Assembly: GCA_040007095.1 (NCBI GenBank) | Contig: JBDTVS010000027.1 | Span: forward strand, 3,436 to 67,435 | Reading direction: 5' to 3' | DNA from: JBDTVS01 sp040007095 | GTDB taxonomy: Bacteria > Acidobacteriota > Vicinamibacteria > Vicinamibacterales > CAVVIG01 | Length of the DNA stretch: 64,000 nt | Shown here: one piece after another, positions 39,801 to 47,833 of the stretch | Layout of the letters: every line of letters starts with the position of its first letter | Position numbering within the stretch: position 1 is the first letter of the stretch | The notes under the pieces: model-generated | Database searches by the model: none | The model's input: the letters and a program-made list of their open reading frames with translations, nothing else | Told to the model about the DNA's origin: nothing | Position numbers and translations under genes: made by a program

Positions 39801-39917
39801 CGCGTCCTTCACGGCGCCCGTGATGGTTGCCGCACTGCTCCCCTGTGCGAGGGCCGAGACCGGCGATGTGGCGACCACCAGCATCGCGATGAACGCGAAC
39901 CCCACGATTCGTCGCAT
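36846..39917 (-). CDS. TonB-dependent receptor C (Oar-like)
   Basis: A 1023-residue receptor from ATG 39915-39917, preceded by CAGGAGGA; a longer open frame to 40154 is rejected. Signal IAMLVVATSPVSALAQG, carboxypeptidase-regulatory-like domain (ITGAVKDASGAVLPGVTIDV), plug with LSVHGGKTSDSRLLQDGMRY and a barrel ending in VQLDF. It is more distant from receptors A and B than they are from each other. Cys residues occur in pairs in the barrel (NCDLSDPAANGECG, SYCVTAPTD), suggesting disulfides. It leads a two-gene operon with the double cupin. Confidence 0.92.
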   Translation of the reverse strand: MRRIVGFAFIAMLVVATSPVSALAQGSSAATITGAVKDASGAVLPGVTIDVATPDGTNTRNAVTDDKGEYRIDGLRSGAYTVTYSLSGFSTFKRAGLQLPPSFTATVNVELKVGGLAESVTVTGESPLIDTQNLTQQKTVSKELLDAVPTAKSMLGIASLMPAVVEPPNAQDVGGSKGERSVRLSVHGGKTSDSRLLQDGMRYNALTPGLAPFAASALEGTGRGYYINPLAAQEIVIDIGTMGSAEYEYGGAQVNTLPKDGGNRFGGSFFFGGTGHKLQADNLTSELQGLGLTTVNTVRQVYDINGMVAGPIVRNRAWFITSGRRWGTTTSVANLYGDANINARVLGAPAAAWRYAPDLNNPIYPAEIDKGFGGRVTVQATSKDKFTVSYDRQRNFQDQLTGQLETGTIKNEANAGYCQTHSVTQTTWNRPSSSKLLLDGGFTVSRFTFGGFGSDLRLSDYEGCGGGIQDFVSINDTGLGYTYNGVGSRTSSLSHQANGRFSLSYLPGAHQIKAGLFFMYGLGGGHRTYTTRTPSQVNGVPMSYTFNAGTPTGITVFAAPILTIDQLNPDMGVFVQDQWRLGRVTFNAGLRWDWIHESVPAISEEAGPLVGARSFAALDNVPNWKDVSPRFGMVWDPIGDGRTAVKVGINRYVMSNTTGIANAFDPANASVNSTTRSWGDTNSNFFPNCDLSDPAANGECGALANQSFGKFVSVTNPDPNWIEGYGKRPYNWQFGVSIDRELFRGMSVSAGYYRTWFGNFIVLDNLSVTSSDYTSYCVTAPTDARLPSNISGAQVCNLADINANKFGQVNNLATLSDNYGKQTEVYNGLDVSFNLRLPRRATIGGGLNVGNAVQAGTTAGGSSQSSTNNCYVIDSPQQLYNCDQRVPYQSRIKINGSVMLPYEVQLAAVVQSSPGPTYNATYTYTTAQAQTSLGRPLSGGVRTASINLLQPFSQYGSRINQFDLRASKIFSLGTRKLQANLDLYNLFNVSTVVNYNSTFGASWLQPTQILDARLMKLSVQLDF

Positions 39918-40498
39918 CAAATTCCTCCTGAACTGAATCCGGACCGAGCTATCCCATGAACTGCAACCGCCGGACACGATCGTCGACGGCACTGGAGGTC
40001 GGAGATCGTCAGACGGCTGCAGTGGCAGGTTCACCCCGCAGGCCGATCGCGATTCCGGCAGAGTCCCGCTGACCGCAACCGTGATACGTGACATAACTCC
40101 CGGGCCGGGCATCCCGCCTCGCGGCGTTGCTCCGGGACTTTTGCAACGAATCACGCTTCCAGCGGACGAGATGGCCCGACATACCTGTTGCCCGCGGTTG
40201 TGGGCTTCGGCGCATTGAAATTGCGCGACGTGAGACAGAGAGAGGCCCTGAACATGAACGGCGCGAGCGTAACGGCCGTCAAGCGGCCTGTCAAGGAAAG
40301 TTGTTCACCGAATTGTCACCGAATGTCACTGAATGTAATTCACCGTCAGCGGCGCCCCCGTTTTGTTCCTGTCCGGTAGTGAGATGCATTAGTATTCGCC
40401 ACAAGCCCGCCGCGGCCGACCAAGCGTGCTCTCGCGATACGCCCGCTGTGCGACTTTTCAGAAGACGATATGTGGCGTAGAAAGCGGAGGACCCGACC
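39918..40498. other. Regulatory gap between divergent receptor C and NHL propeller genes
   Basis: No convincing gene in 581 bases. It holds a fragment resembling the MITE core (GGAGCAACGCCGCGAGGCGG on the minus strand, 40114-40133) and a direct-repeat array at 40304-40345. The promoters of both divergent transcription units must lie here; I cannot pick them with confidence. Confidence 0.55.
40304..40345 (+). repeat. Direct repeats with 10-base spacing, possible operator
   Basis: TTCACCGAATT, GTCACCGAAT, GTCACTGAAT and GTAATTCACCG follow one another at about ten-base intervals, one helical turn, 155 bases before the NHL propeller start. Such phased direct repeats are typical of activator binding sites. 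Inference only. Confidence 0.45.
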
Positions 40499-41671
40499 AT
40501 GACCCCTTTCAAGGGAGAGATACCGATGTCGCATGTCAGCTCAATCGCACGAACGCTCTGCGGGACGATCCTCGCTGCGGGGGCACTGGCCGGACTCCAG
40601 ACGGTCGCCCAGGGACAAGGTGGCCGCGCCAATCTTCCGCCCCCCACCGAACTGGTCCAGAACAACTCGATGGTCAACCCGTACCGCATGCTGGAAAGCT
40701 GGCCGCACCTGGGTGACATCAAACCGGGCGCCGCCATCGGGCTTCTCCCCGACGGGAAGGGCGGCGTCTGGATGCAGCACCGCGGAAACCCGGCGATCCT
40801 TCATATCGACCCGAGCGGGAACATCGTCAAGCGGTTCGAGGTGACGTTTTCCTCGTCGCACGGCCTCTGCCAGGATTCGGATGGCAACTTCTGGGCGGCC
40901 GACAGCAGCTCGTTCAACGACAGCCCTGACACGGGCGTCAAGGGCAATCAAGTGTTCAAGTTCAGCCCGGACGGCAAGCTGCTGCTCACCTTGGGCCAGG
41001 CCGGCGTCTCCAAAGCGGGCACGGACACGTTCCTGCAGCCGGTGGCGTGCCGCGCCACGCCGGATGGGAACATTCTGATTGCCGATGGCCACTGGCCCCG
41101 CCCGAGCAAGGGACCCCAGGACGGCGACCGCCTCGTGTGGTTCACACGCGATGGCAAGTTCATCAAGGAATTCGGCCGACACGGCCGAAAACCCGGTGAA
41201 TTCATGGGTCCCCACGGACTCGCGTACGACTCGAAGGGCCGTCTTTTTGTGGCCGACCGCTCGAACAATCGCATCCAGATCTTCGACCGCGACATGAACG
41301 TCGTCGATGTCTGGACGCATTTCGGCCGGCCGAGCGGCGTCTGGATCCTGAAGGACGACACGCTCATCGTGTCCGACTCGGAATCCAATCAGCGCATCGG
41401 TGGACCCGAAGACGCGGTCGAGGGCGGCGGCAACGCCATCCGCAATCCGGGCTGGAAGAACGGCATCCGGATCGGCAGCGCGAAAGACGGGTCGCTGAAG
41501 TACTTCATCGAAGGCACCCGCCCGGAAGGGCTGGCGGCCGACGAACTGGGCAACGTCTTCGGCGGTTTGACGGGGGGCTGCGACGTGAGCAAGTCGGGTG
41601 GCTGTCTGCAGAAGTTCGTCAAGAAGACGGCGGCGACGGCGGCGAAACCCGCCGCCCCGCCAACCAAATAG
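40499..41671 (+). CDS. Secreted NHL-repeat propeller, module 2
   Basis: Up to 390 residues. ATG 40499 has GGAGG eight bases upstream; ATG 40526 has GGGAGA and gives the more compact signal MSHVSSIARTLCGTILAAGA, so either may be used. Blades include GHGLCQDSDGNFW-like SSHGLCQDSDGNFWAADSSS, CRATPDGNILIADGHW, GPHGLAYDSKGRLFVADRSN and RPEGLAADELGNVFGGLTGG. The protein is a six-bladed NHL/SMP-30-like propeller related to the protein at 29265 but lacking its Ala-rich linker. Two Cys near the end (GCDVSKSGGCLQKF) could form a disulfide. Substrate unknown. It is divergent from receptor C and convergent with a DLSGVW protein gene. Confidence 0.85.
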   Translation: MTPFKGEIPMSHVSSIARTLCGTILAAGALAGLQTVAQGQGGRANLPPPTELVQNNSMVNPYRMLESWPHLGDIKPGAAIGLLPDGKGGVWMQHRGNPAILHIDPSGNIVKRFEVTFSSSHGLCQDSDGNFWAADSSSFNDSPDTGVKGNQVFKFSPDGKLLLTLGQAGVSKAGTDTFLQPVACRATPDGNILIADGHWPRPSKGPQDGDRLVWFTRDGKFIKEFGRHGRKPGEFMGPHGLAYDSKGRLFVADRSNNRIQIFDRDMNVVDVWTHFGRPSGVWILKDDTLIVSDSESNQRIGGPEDAVEGGGNAIRNPGWKNGIRIGSAKDGSLKYFIEGTRPEGLAADELGNVFGGLTGGCDVSKSGGCLQKFVKKTAATAAKPAAPPTK

Positions 41672-41697
41672 CCACGCCGGAAGCAAAAGGAACGGCG

Positions 41698-42705
41698 TTA
41701 CCGCGCAGGCGCCGCGGCTCGTTCCTCGGATCTCGCTGCGCTGAGGATGTTTTCGAGGCCGCGGTTTCCTTCGTGACACGCATATTCGTAAATGCCTTCC
41801 TGCGGACTCAAGTCGAGCACGGCCGTGTACGGCCGCTCGAAGGTGCTCGGGTCGTCGACGGTCACCTCGTAGCGCATCTGATCGCGGCCGGTTCGTGTGT
41901 AGCGCTCGATCAGGTGCAGCGTCGCGCCGGACCCGCGGAAGTTCGCGGTCGGGTGGAAGGTCGTGACACTCGGGTGGAAGTTGGTGACGTCGATCACCAG
42001 GGTGTTGCCATCCCATCGGCCCCTGGAGTCGCCCATGTACTGGCGAATGGCGGGCGACACATGCGGCCGGCCGTCGAGTGGCACGATGCGCGTCTCGTGG
42101 ATCATCTCGTGGGTGATCGTCACATAGCCCGCCGTCTGCAGGATCTTCACGTTGTTGTTGTAGCCGGTGGGGAACATCACATAGGGCAGCCCGACGGTGA
42201 TGCACCGATCCCACAGGCTGCGGTCCTCCCACGAGTCGGCGGGACCGCGTCCGCTCGACGCCCTGGCGGCTTCGGCCCGCTGACGTGCTGCGGACGTGAA
42301 GGCGGGCAGCCGGCCATTCGGCGGGTCGATGATCAGCGAACTGCGTCGCGAGCGTGCGGTCAGGGTTTCGTACCAATGCGTGGGCCCCGCGCCTACCTGG
42401 CCTACCTGGCCCCCGTTCTCCACTGCGGCAATGGTCCTGGCGCGCGCCGCCAGCGCCTCTTCCAGATCCTTCCCATCGAGGAAGACCTTGTCGGCCACCG
42501 CGGCCGGGCGTTCGAGCGGGATCGAGAAATTGTTGTCGGTGGTCCAGACGCCGCCGAGGTCGGGATCGCCCCACGGTGTTCTGGGGTGCGTCCAGGAACG
42601 TTCAGAGGGCCGCGGCCCATCCGGTCGTTGCCCTGCCGGCCGCGACGGCGCGGCCGAGGCCACGATGACGAATGCCAGCAGAATGGCGCGCTCGTGAGTC
42701 CGCAC
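41698..42705 (-). CDS. Secreted 'DLSGVW'-related protein B
   Basis: A 335-residue protein starting at GTG 42703-42705, with GGAGG four bases upstream. Signal AILLAFVIVASAAPSRPAGQ, then RTPWGDPDLGGVWTTDNNFS, the same entry motif (D-L-x-G-V-W) as the proteins at 18248 and 51804. Later marks are CITVGLPYVMFPTGYNNNVK, GRWDGNTLVIDVTNF, LHLIERYTRTG and a C-terminal YEYACHEGNRGLENILSAAR. This is the larger subtype, with about 100 extra residues between the entry motif and the conserved core. No function is known to me. It converges on the NHL propeller gene. Confidence 0.82.
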   Translation of the reverse strand: MRTHERAILLAFVIVASAAPSRPAGQRPDGPRPSERSWTHPRTPWGDPDLGGVWTTDNNFSIPLERPAAVADKVFLDGKDLEEALAARARTIAAVENGGQVGQVGAGPTHWYETLTARSRRSSLIIDPPNGRLPAFTSAARQRAEAARASSGRGPADSWEDRSLWDRCITVGLPYVMFPTGYNNNVKILQTAGYVTITHEMIHETRIVPLDGRPHVSPAIRQYMGDSRGRWDGNTLVIDVTNFHPSVTTFHPTANFRGSGATLHLIERYTRTGRDQMRYEVTVDDPSTFERPYTAVLDLSPQEGIYEYACHEGNRGLENILSAARSEERAAAPAR

Positions 42706-42765
42706 GTTCCCTCCATCTTTCGTGTCACATGACGTGGCTTACTACTTGAACGCGGAGTCTCTGCA

Positions 42766-43056
42766 ATGACCAAGAAGAAGGCACTCGTGGTCTCCCAGCC
42801 TGCCCTCGGCGATTTCCTGCTCGTCCACGTGCCGTACGACAACTGGTTCCTGCGCAAGGTCTATCTTAGCGAAGGCGGCGAACGAGGCGCGAGACTGATT
42901 GACCAGGGACAGAGCCTGGACAAGCTTTCCAGGATCGGCCGGCGGCAGGCCAAGAGCGAGAAAGGGCGGCTGCTTCAATTGATCAAGTCGGAGATCAAGG
43001 GAAGCAGGGAAGTGAACAGGTGGGAAGTGCTTGATGATTTTGTGAGTCGGAAATGA
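42766..43056 (+). CDS. Small basic protein of unknown function
   Basis: A 96-residue protein (starts MTKKKALVVSQPALGDF) with GGAG eight bases before the ATG. It is Lys/Arg-rich (about a quarter basic), has no signal peptide or membrane segment, and its second half looks helical (LSRIGRRQAKSEKGRLLQLI). I do not recognise the family; a nucleic-acid-binding role is possible. It is divergent from DLSGVW protein B and convergent with the helix-hairpin-helix gene. Confidence 0.5.
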   Translation: MTKKKALVVSQPALGDFLLVHVPYDNWFLRKVYLSEGGERGARLIDQGQSLDKLSRIGRRQAKSEKGRLLQLIKSEIKGSREVNRWEVLDDFVSRK

Positions 43057-43121
43057 CGTGGTGCCTCTTCATTTCAGCCGGCGTTGTGGACACACTGCTC
43101 GAGAGTCGCTTGTCACTGGCG

Positions 43122-43430
43122 CTACTTCTTCTTCGGCTGTGTGGCGATAATCCGACTCTTGATCTTGTCGTAGGTGGCCTGCGGGACAATGTTCTTCGAC
43201 ACCAGTTCGTCTTTCCGCGCGTAGGGACGACCGTCGATGATCTTTTGAGAGTACGCATCACCGATGCCCGCCAACGTCGTCAGTTCGGCCTTCGTCGCGC
43301 TGTTGATATCGAGGGGAGCCGCCGCGGTGGCAACCTTCGGGGCAGGCTTCTTGGTCTGGGCAACAGCCAGTGGCGCGTTCAGCATCAATGCAACGACAGC
43401 GAGGATCGCAAGCAGGCGATAGCGTTTCAT
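43122..43430 (-). CDS. Exported helix-hairpin-helix protein, ComEA-like
   Basis: A 102-residue protein from ATG 43428-43430, with AAGGAG eight bases upstream. Signal peptide (LLAILAVVALMLNAPLAVAQ), a Lys/Pro/Ala linker, then one helix-hairpin-helix unit: PLDINSATKAELTTLAGIGD with AYSQKIIDGRPYARKDEL, ending IIATQPKKK. The LDINSAT-x-x-EL-x-x-L-x-GIG signature is that of ComEA, the periplasmic DNA receptor of natural transformation, but many such small proteins exist outside competence loci and there are no competence genes nearby. DNA binding in the periplasm is plausible. Confidence 0.85.
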   Translation of the reverse strand: MKRYRLLAILAVVALMLNAPLAVAQTKKPAPKVATAAAPLDINSATKAELTTLAGIGDAYSQKIIDGRPYARKDELVSKNIVPQATYDKIKSRIIATQPKKK

Positions 43431-43658
43431 GAGTGGCACTCCTTGAACGCGATCATACGCCGCTCATAATCGATTTTTTGTAAGGAAGACGTTTGGGAGA
43501 GCGCGCCAACGCATCGGGCGCCGATGCCCGAATAGTCGCCGTCATTGCGAAACGGAGTAATTTAGAGACAAGAATATTCGAACAGGGAAGTCGAGCGAGT
43601 GTAGGATCTTGACCAAATTTCGGCCGCCACACCAAAACTTTCGAGTGAGAGGATAGCG

Positions 43659-44795
43659 ATGATGCGGTTCAGGATGAAGCCGGCGATCGGAGTCACAACC
43701 TTCGCGGCGATGCTCGTCGCCGCTTTGCCGGCACCAGCTCGCGCGCAGAGCGCGGTCCCCCAGCCATGCGTCGACGGTACCCTCCACAGCGGGGCGTTGT
43801 CGCGGATTTGCGTGCCGCTCGGATGGAACGGGCAACTGGTCGTCTTCGCTCCCGGATACGTCGCTCCGGAGCTGCCGATCGGCTTCCATTACCTGGCGCT
43901 TCCCGACGGGTCGTCGCTCCCGACCGTTATTCAAAGCCAGGACTTCGCGTTCGCGACGACGAGCTACCGTCAGAACGGCCTGGCCATACTCGAGGGCGCC
44001 GCCGACATCCGGGAACTCGTGACGCATTTCGATAGGCATTACTCGGTCCCGCTTCGAAGGTTCATTGCTGGGGTGAGCGAGGGCGGACTGGTCGCGGCTC
44101 TGCTCGCGGAGCGATCACCGGAGCTGTTCTTCGGCGGCCTCGCCACTTGCGGCCCGATCGGCGACTTCCGTGCGCAAATCAACTACTTCGGCAATTTCCG
44201 GGTACTGTTCGACTACTTCTTTCCGGGAGTGATTCCCGGATCGCCCATCGACATCCCCATCACGGTGAGGGCGCACTGGGATGCGCTGTTCGTGCCGGCG
44301 ATCACCGCGGCGCTGGCGGCCAATCCGGCTCGTGCGATCGAGCTGCTGAAGGTGGCACACGCTGCCTACGATCCGGCGAATCCGGCCACCGTGGTCAAGA
44401 CGGCGCTCGACGCGCTCTGGTACAACGCGTTCGCGACCAACGACGCCGCGCGCAAGCTGGGTGGCAACCCATTCGGCAACCGGCTGACGTGGTATTTCGG
44501 ATCGCGCAACGACCTGCGTTTGAACGAGCGGGTGCAGCGATTTGGCGCCGCTGCTGCCGCGGTGTCGGCATTGCGCGCCTATCAGACCAGCGGCGATCTC
44601 AGCATCCCGCTCGTGACGCTGCACACCACCGGCGACGACGTGATTCCCAGCTGGCAGGAACTGCTCTACTCGCTGAAGTTCGAGGCATCGTTCCGTGGCC
44701 GGTTCATCCCGCTGCCCGTCCAGCGTTATGGACACTGCAACTTCACGACCAATGAGGTCCTGGGCGCGTTTCTCCTGACCGTCACGCAGCCCTAG
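43659..44795 (+). CDS. Secreted alpha/beta hydrolase-like protein
   Basis: A 378-residue protein with GAGAGGATAGC before ATG 43659. Signal (TTFAAMLVAALPAPARAQS), then a strand WNGQLVVFAPGYV, the nucleophile elbow FIAGVSEGGLVAALL (GxSxGG, Ser about 130), an Asp in TTGDDVIPSWQE (about 330) and a His in RYGHCNFTTNEV (about 356), i.e. a full Ser-Asp-His set in the expected order. A helical insert between about 170 and 270 would form the lid. The nearest family is not clear (prolyl-oligopeptidase or feruloyl-esterase-like). It ends directly next to a MITE-like repeat. Confidence 0.75.
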   Translation: MMRFRMKPAIGVTTFAAMLVAALPAPARAQSAVPQPCVDGTLHSGALSRICVPLGWNGQLVVFAPGYVAPELPIGFHYLALPDGSSLPTVIQSQDFAFATTSYRQNGLAILEGAADIRELVTHFDRHYSVPLRRFIAGVSEGGLVAALLAERSPELFFGGLATCGPIGDFRAQINYFGNFRVLFDYFFPGVIPGSPIDIPITVRAHWDALFVPAITAALAANPARAIELLKVAHAAYDPANPATVVKTALDALWYNAFATNDAARKLGGNPFGNRLTWYFGSRNDLRLNERVQRFGAAAAAVSALRAYQTSGDLSIPLVTLHTTGDDVIPSWQELLYSLKFEASFRGRFIPLPVQRYGHCNFTTNEVLGAFLLTVTQP

Positions 44796-44796
44796 A

Positions 44797-44946
44797 CATC
44801 TTCTCAAGCCAGAGTCTCGCAAGATGAAGCAAGTTTGAGCGTTGAGTAACGCCGCGAGGCCCGGGGTCCCCAACGCGGCACCCGCGTTGGGGTGGGAAGC
44901 GGGATGCAGCGTTCGCCGAATGCAGACGGACTTCTACCACGGGCTG
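44797..44946. repeat. MITE-like element, copy 2
   Basis: Bases 44797-44837 match 2468-2508 (minus strand) with one mismatch and 44836-44946 match 2267-2156 nearly exactly, including the CCCCAACGCG/CGCGTTGGGG stem and one terminal repeat (CCACGGGCTG). The opposite terminal repeat is missing, so this is a partial or deleted copy. It lies between the hydrolase stop and the sulfatase-like gene stop. Confidence 0.72.
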
Positions 44947-44966
44947 CCAGGCGGGCGAGGCGGCGA

Positions 44967-46826
44967 TTACCGAAGGTATTGCTTGCGATTGGACTCCATC
45001 CAGGCCGCGAGATGTTGCCGCAAACGCGCGGACCGAGCCGATTGCACGCTCGCCAGATTGTGCTGTTCGTCCGGGTCGCGATCGAGATCGTAGAGCTCAT
45101 CGGCGCCTTGTCGAAGATCGAACAGATACTTCCAGTTGTGCTCCCGAACGCCGAGGATGAAGCGGTCCTCGCCGACTGAAAAGTACACGCGCGGAGCCCG
45201 GAGTGTGGCGAAGAGACTCCGCCCCTGCCATTCGGGCGCCGCGGGCAGCCCGGCAAGCTCGGCGATCGTTGGCGCCAGGTCAACCTGGCCTCCCAGTACT
45301 TTCGAGCGAATCCCATCACGATAGGCGCGGGGAAAATGGATCAGCAGCGGCACGCGCACGTCCTCTTCGTACGCCGTCTGACCCTGCGCGTAGGAGTTGT
45401 GCGGATAGCCGAAGGCCTGCCCGTGGTCACCGACGACAACGGTCAGCGTGTCGCTCTCCAGGCCGGCCTGGCGGATCGCGGTGAACAGCCGGCCCAGTTG
45501 ACGATCGGACTCGTGCAGCGCATTGAGGTAGCGGTCGAGCTCCCATTGATCGGGTCCAGGCTCGCGGAGTAATTCGAGATGCGGGACGTTCTCCGGGGGC
45601 TCGTACGGATAATGCGTCTGCGTCGTCCATCCCATCACGAAGAACGGCCGTTCGCGATTCTGGGTGATGAATTGGATGATGGCGTCCGCCATGCAGCGAT
45701 CCTCGACGCCCCACTCAGACGGCGGCTCCGAGCACGAAAGATCGTGATAGCCGCGCAGCTCGTCAAAGCCTCGGCTCTCGAGAAAATCGGCCCAGTGCCC
45801 CCATGTCAGGCTACTCGACGTCACGAACGCGGTGCGAGCGCCGCGGGCGCGAAATACCTCGGCCAGCGAGGTGCCGGGAAGCCTCGGATGCTCGTCCGTG
45901 ATGTCTTGGAAGTCGAGTTTTGGATACGCCGACAGCAGCAGGGCGGCCAGCGCGTTCGAGCTCCGGCCGACGTGGGAATAGAAATTATCGAACACCACGC
46001 CGTGCCTGGCCTCGCCCAGAAGATTCGGTGTCGTGTCGTACGAACCGTTCAGGCTCGTCCATCGCGCCCCGACCGATTCAAGGACAATCAGCACGACGTT
46101 CGGGCTCCGCGGAGACGAGGCCGGTGGTTGCGCGGGTGGCGGGGGCTCGAAATCGGCGAGATCGTCGCGTGGGAATTCTCCGTCCGTACTGACGACGCCG
46201 CGGGTCACGGCGCGCCAGCACGATGTGATGAGCGTCCAATGTGCATTTTCAGCGATGCGGCGATCCTGTCGTCCAGCCCACGGAGCCGCGTAGGCGCGAT
46301 GGCCCAAGAAGAGCCACGCGGCCACCACCGCCCCGCTGATCACGTACCTCCACGATGTCTTCATGGGTCCCGAGACGCGGATCGTCACCGCGACGAGCGC
46401 CAGATAAGCAATCGGCAAGGCCGCCAGGCCGACGATCACTCGCGGGCCGAACCGTGCTCCCGCCGCCGTGCTGAGAAATCTCACGTTCCGGACCAGCGCG
46501 ATGAGCGATGCGGTCAAGAAGCCGCCGAAGACCGTGAACACCACCACGTTGATGGCCGCGTACAAAATGCAGAGGGCCGACACGCCGGCGACAATCCGCG
46601 CCGCGGCCGCCGCCCACCGGTTGTGAGCCAGTCCGGTGAGCGCGCGTGCGAAGGTCCACATGACGGTTGCGAACGCCACGTCTCCGTAAGAAATCGCCGC
46701 CAGCGAACGTAGGTAATCCAGGCCTTCGCCAGGCGGGGACTCGACGACGTTCAGGTAGTGCGCCTTGACCGCGACCAGCCCGATCGCGAACCACGCTGAC
46801 GTCCAGAAGACCAGGCGCTCGTTCAT
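44967..46826 (-). CDS. Membrane-anchored sulfatase-fold enzyme (LTA synthase/EptA-like)
   Basis: A 619-residue protein with five N-terminal membrane segments (about 1-190), then a periplasmic alkaline-phosphatase-superfamily domain. SPNVVLIVLESVGARWTS holds the metal-binding Glu; the nucleophile position in FDNFYSHVGRSSNALAAL is Ser rather than the Thr of LtaS or Cys of FGly sulfatases; VVVGDHGQAFG holds the conserved Asp-His. Members transfer phosphoglycerol or phosphoethanolamine, or cleave sulfate. Its ATG overlaps the stop of the FkbM methyltransferase gene (ATGA), so it is the last gene of a coupled three-gene operon and may modify the same glycan or lipid product. Confidence 0.85.
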   Translation of the reverse strand: MNERLVFWTSAWFAIGLVAVKAHYLNVVESPPGEGLDYLRSLAAISYGDVAFATVMWTFARALTGLAHNRWAAAAARIVAGVSALCILYAAINVVVFTVFGGFLTASLIALVRNVRFLSTAAGARFGPRVIVGLAALPIAYLALVAVTIRVSGPMKTSWRYVISGAVVAAWLFLGHRAYAAPWAGRQDRRIAENAHWTLITSCWRAVTRGVVSTDGEFPRDDLADFEPPPPAQPPASSPRSPNVVLIVLESVGARWTSLNGSYDTTPNLLGEARHGVVFDNFYSHVGRSSNALAALLLSAYPKLDFQDITDEHPRLPGTSLAEVFRARGARTAFVTSSSLTWGHWADFLESRGFDELRGYHDLSCSEPPSEWGVEDRCMADAIIQFITQNRERPFFVMGWTTQTHYPYEPPENVPHLELLREPGPDQWELDRYLNALHESDRQLGRLFTAIRQAGLESDTLTVVVGDHGQAFGYPHNSYAQGQTAYEEDVRVPLLIHFPRAYRDGIRSKVLGGQVDLAPTIAELAGLPAAPEWQGRSLFATLRAPRVYFSVGEDRFILGVREHNWKYLFDLRQGADELYDLDRDPDEQHNLASVQSARSARLRQHLAAWMESNRKQYLR

Positions 46827-47788
46827 TCGAGAACGGCGGCGTCGGTGCGCGAAAAGATCAGAACGGCGCCGTCTTGTGTCACCGGCTCGGTCAGTCGACG
46901 GGGCGATTGCGCGACGCAGCCGTTCTGGAGGTAAGCCGGCCCCCAGTATTCCTCTTTGATGACGTACGGCACGAAGCCGGCGGCCGCGGTCAGCTTCAGG
47001 ATCCCCTCGACGGACTCGCCCCGATGCGCCAGGTAGGTCGGATGGACTTCCACGATGAGCTCGGCGTCACTGCGCAATCGTGCGAGCGCGTCAAAACCGG
47101 CGAGAATCGAGTACTCGGCGCCCTCCGTGTCGATCTTGATCAACCGGACTGACTGAAGTTCCGCCACGGTCAACAGCTCGTCTAACGGAAAGGCTTCGAC
47201 GTCAGCTTCGAATTCTCCGCCATACTGTTCGTCGATGGTCGTCTCCCCGCAGTTGGCATCGTTGCCACGATAGAGGCGCACGGTCGAGCGGGAGCCGAAG
47301 GCCGCGGCATGGATGGCGCGCACATTGTCTGCGCCATTGGTCGCGACGTTCCGGCGGAGGCTGTCGAAGATGAAGGCCGACGCTTCAATCGCGACGACTC
47401 GTCCGGATCGCCCGACCGCTTTCGAGGCCAGGAGCGCGAAATACCCGATGTTGGCCCCGACGTCAACGAACAGGTCGCCGGGACGAAGACGCCGCCGGAT
47501 CCAGGTCGTCAACGCGGGCTCCCAGATGCCGAAGTAATAGACCCACTGCTGGATCAGATCCTTGGTATCGCCTTCGACGTGGAATCCAAAGGCCGTACGG
47601 GCGCGGAATGCACGCGGCTCCCAGGCGAGGTACGGGTCAACGATCCGGCTCCAGACGAAAGGTTTCCCGGCGCTGACGGGAAAATATCGGATGTAGGCGC
47701 GCATCAGCGGCACCAGCGCGCTTCTCGCGCCTCGATCCTGTAACAGGCGGCCGAAGAGGCCATCCAGCATGCGCTGGGGAGTGTACAA
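46823..47788 (-). CDS. FkbM-family methyltransferase, probable 5' frameshift
   Basis: The S-adenosylmethionine site is clear: LFVDVGANIGYFALLASKAV, then VVAIEASAFIFDSLRRNVAT and the FkbM marker LIKIDTEGAEYSILAGF. FkbM enzymes O-methylate sugars or natural products. The listed frame starts at TTG 47788; ATG 47770 is the next choice, neither with a ribosome site. A better start is ATG 47837, which overlaps the stop of malonyl-CoA decarboxylase (ATGA) and reads MTAAALQEWASTNPR, but it is one base out of frame; deleting one base near 47790 joins it to LYTPQRMLDGLFGR. The 3' end also overlaps the next gene by ATGA. Confidence 0.85.
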   Translation of the reverse strand: MYTPQRMLDGLFGRLLQDRGARSALVPLMRAYIRYFPVSAGKPFVWSRIVDPYLAWEPRAFRARTAFGFHVEGDTKDLIQQWVYYFGIWEPALTTWIRRRLRPGDLFVDVGANIGYFALLASKAVGRSGRVVAIEASAFIFDSLRRNVATNGADNVRAIHAAAFGSRSTVRLYRGNDANCGETTIDEQYGGEFEADVEAFPLDELLTVAELQSVRLIKIDTEGAEYSILAGFDALARLRSDAELIVEVHPTYLAHRGESVEGILKLTAAAGFVPYVIKEEYWGPAYLQNGCVAQSPRRLTEPVTQDGAVLIFSRTDAAVLE

Positions 47789-47833
47789 CCTGGCGCGGGT
47801 TCGTGCTCGCCCACTCCTGGAGTGCCGCCGCCG

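Noticed and set aside
40541..42574. Minus-strand open frame of 677 codons
   Set aside because: It runs through the NHL propeller on the opposite strand and out of frame through DLSGVW protein B; both real genes have clear family motifs.
43122..43430. Competence locus around the ComEA-like protein
   Set aside because: No pilus, comEC or other competence gene is nearby; small exported helix-hairpin-helix proteins also occur outside competence.
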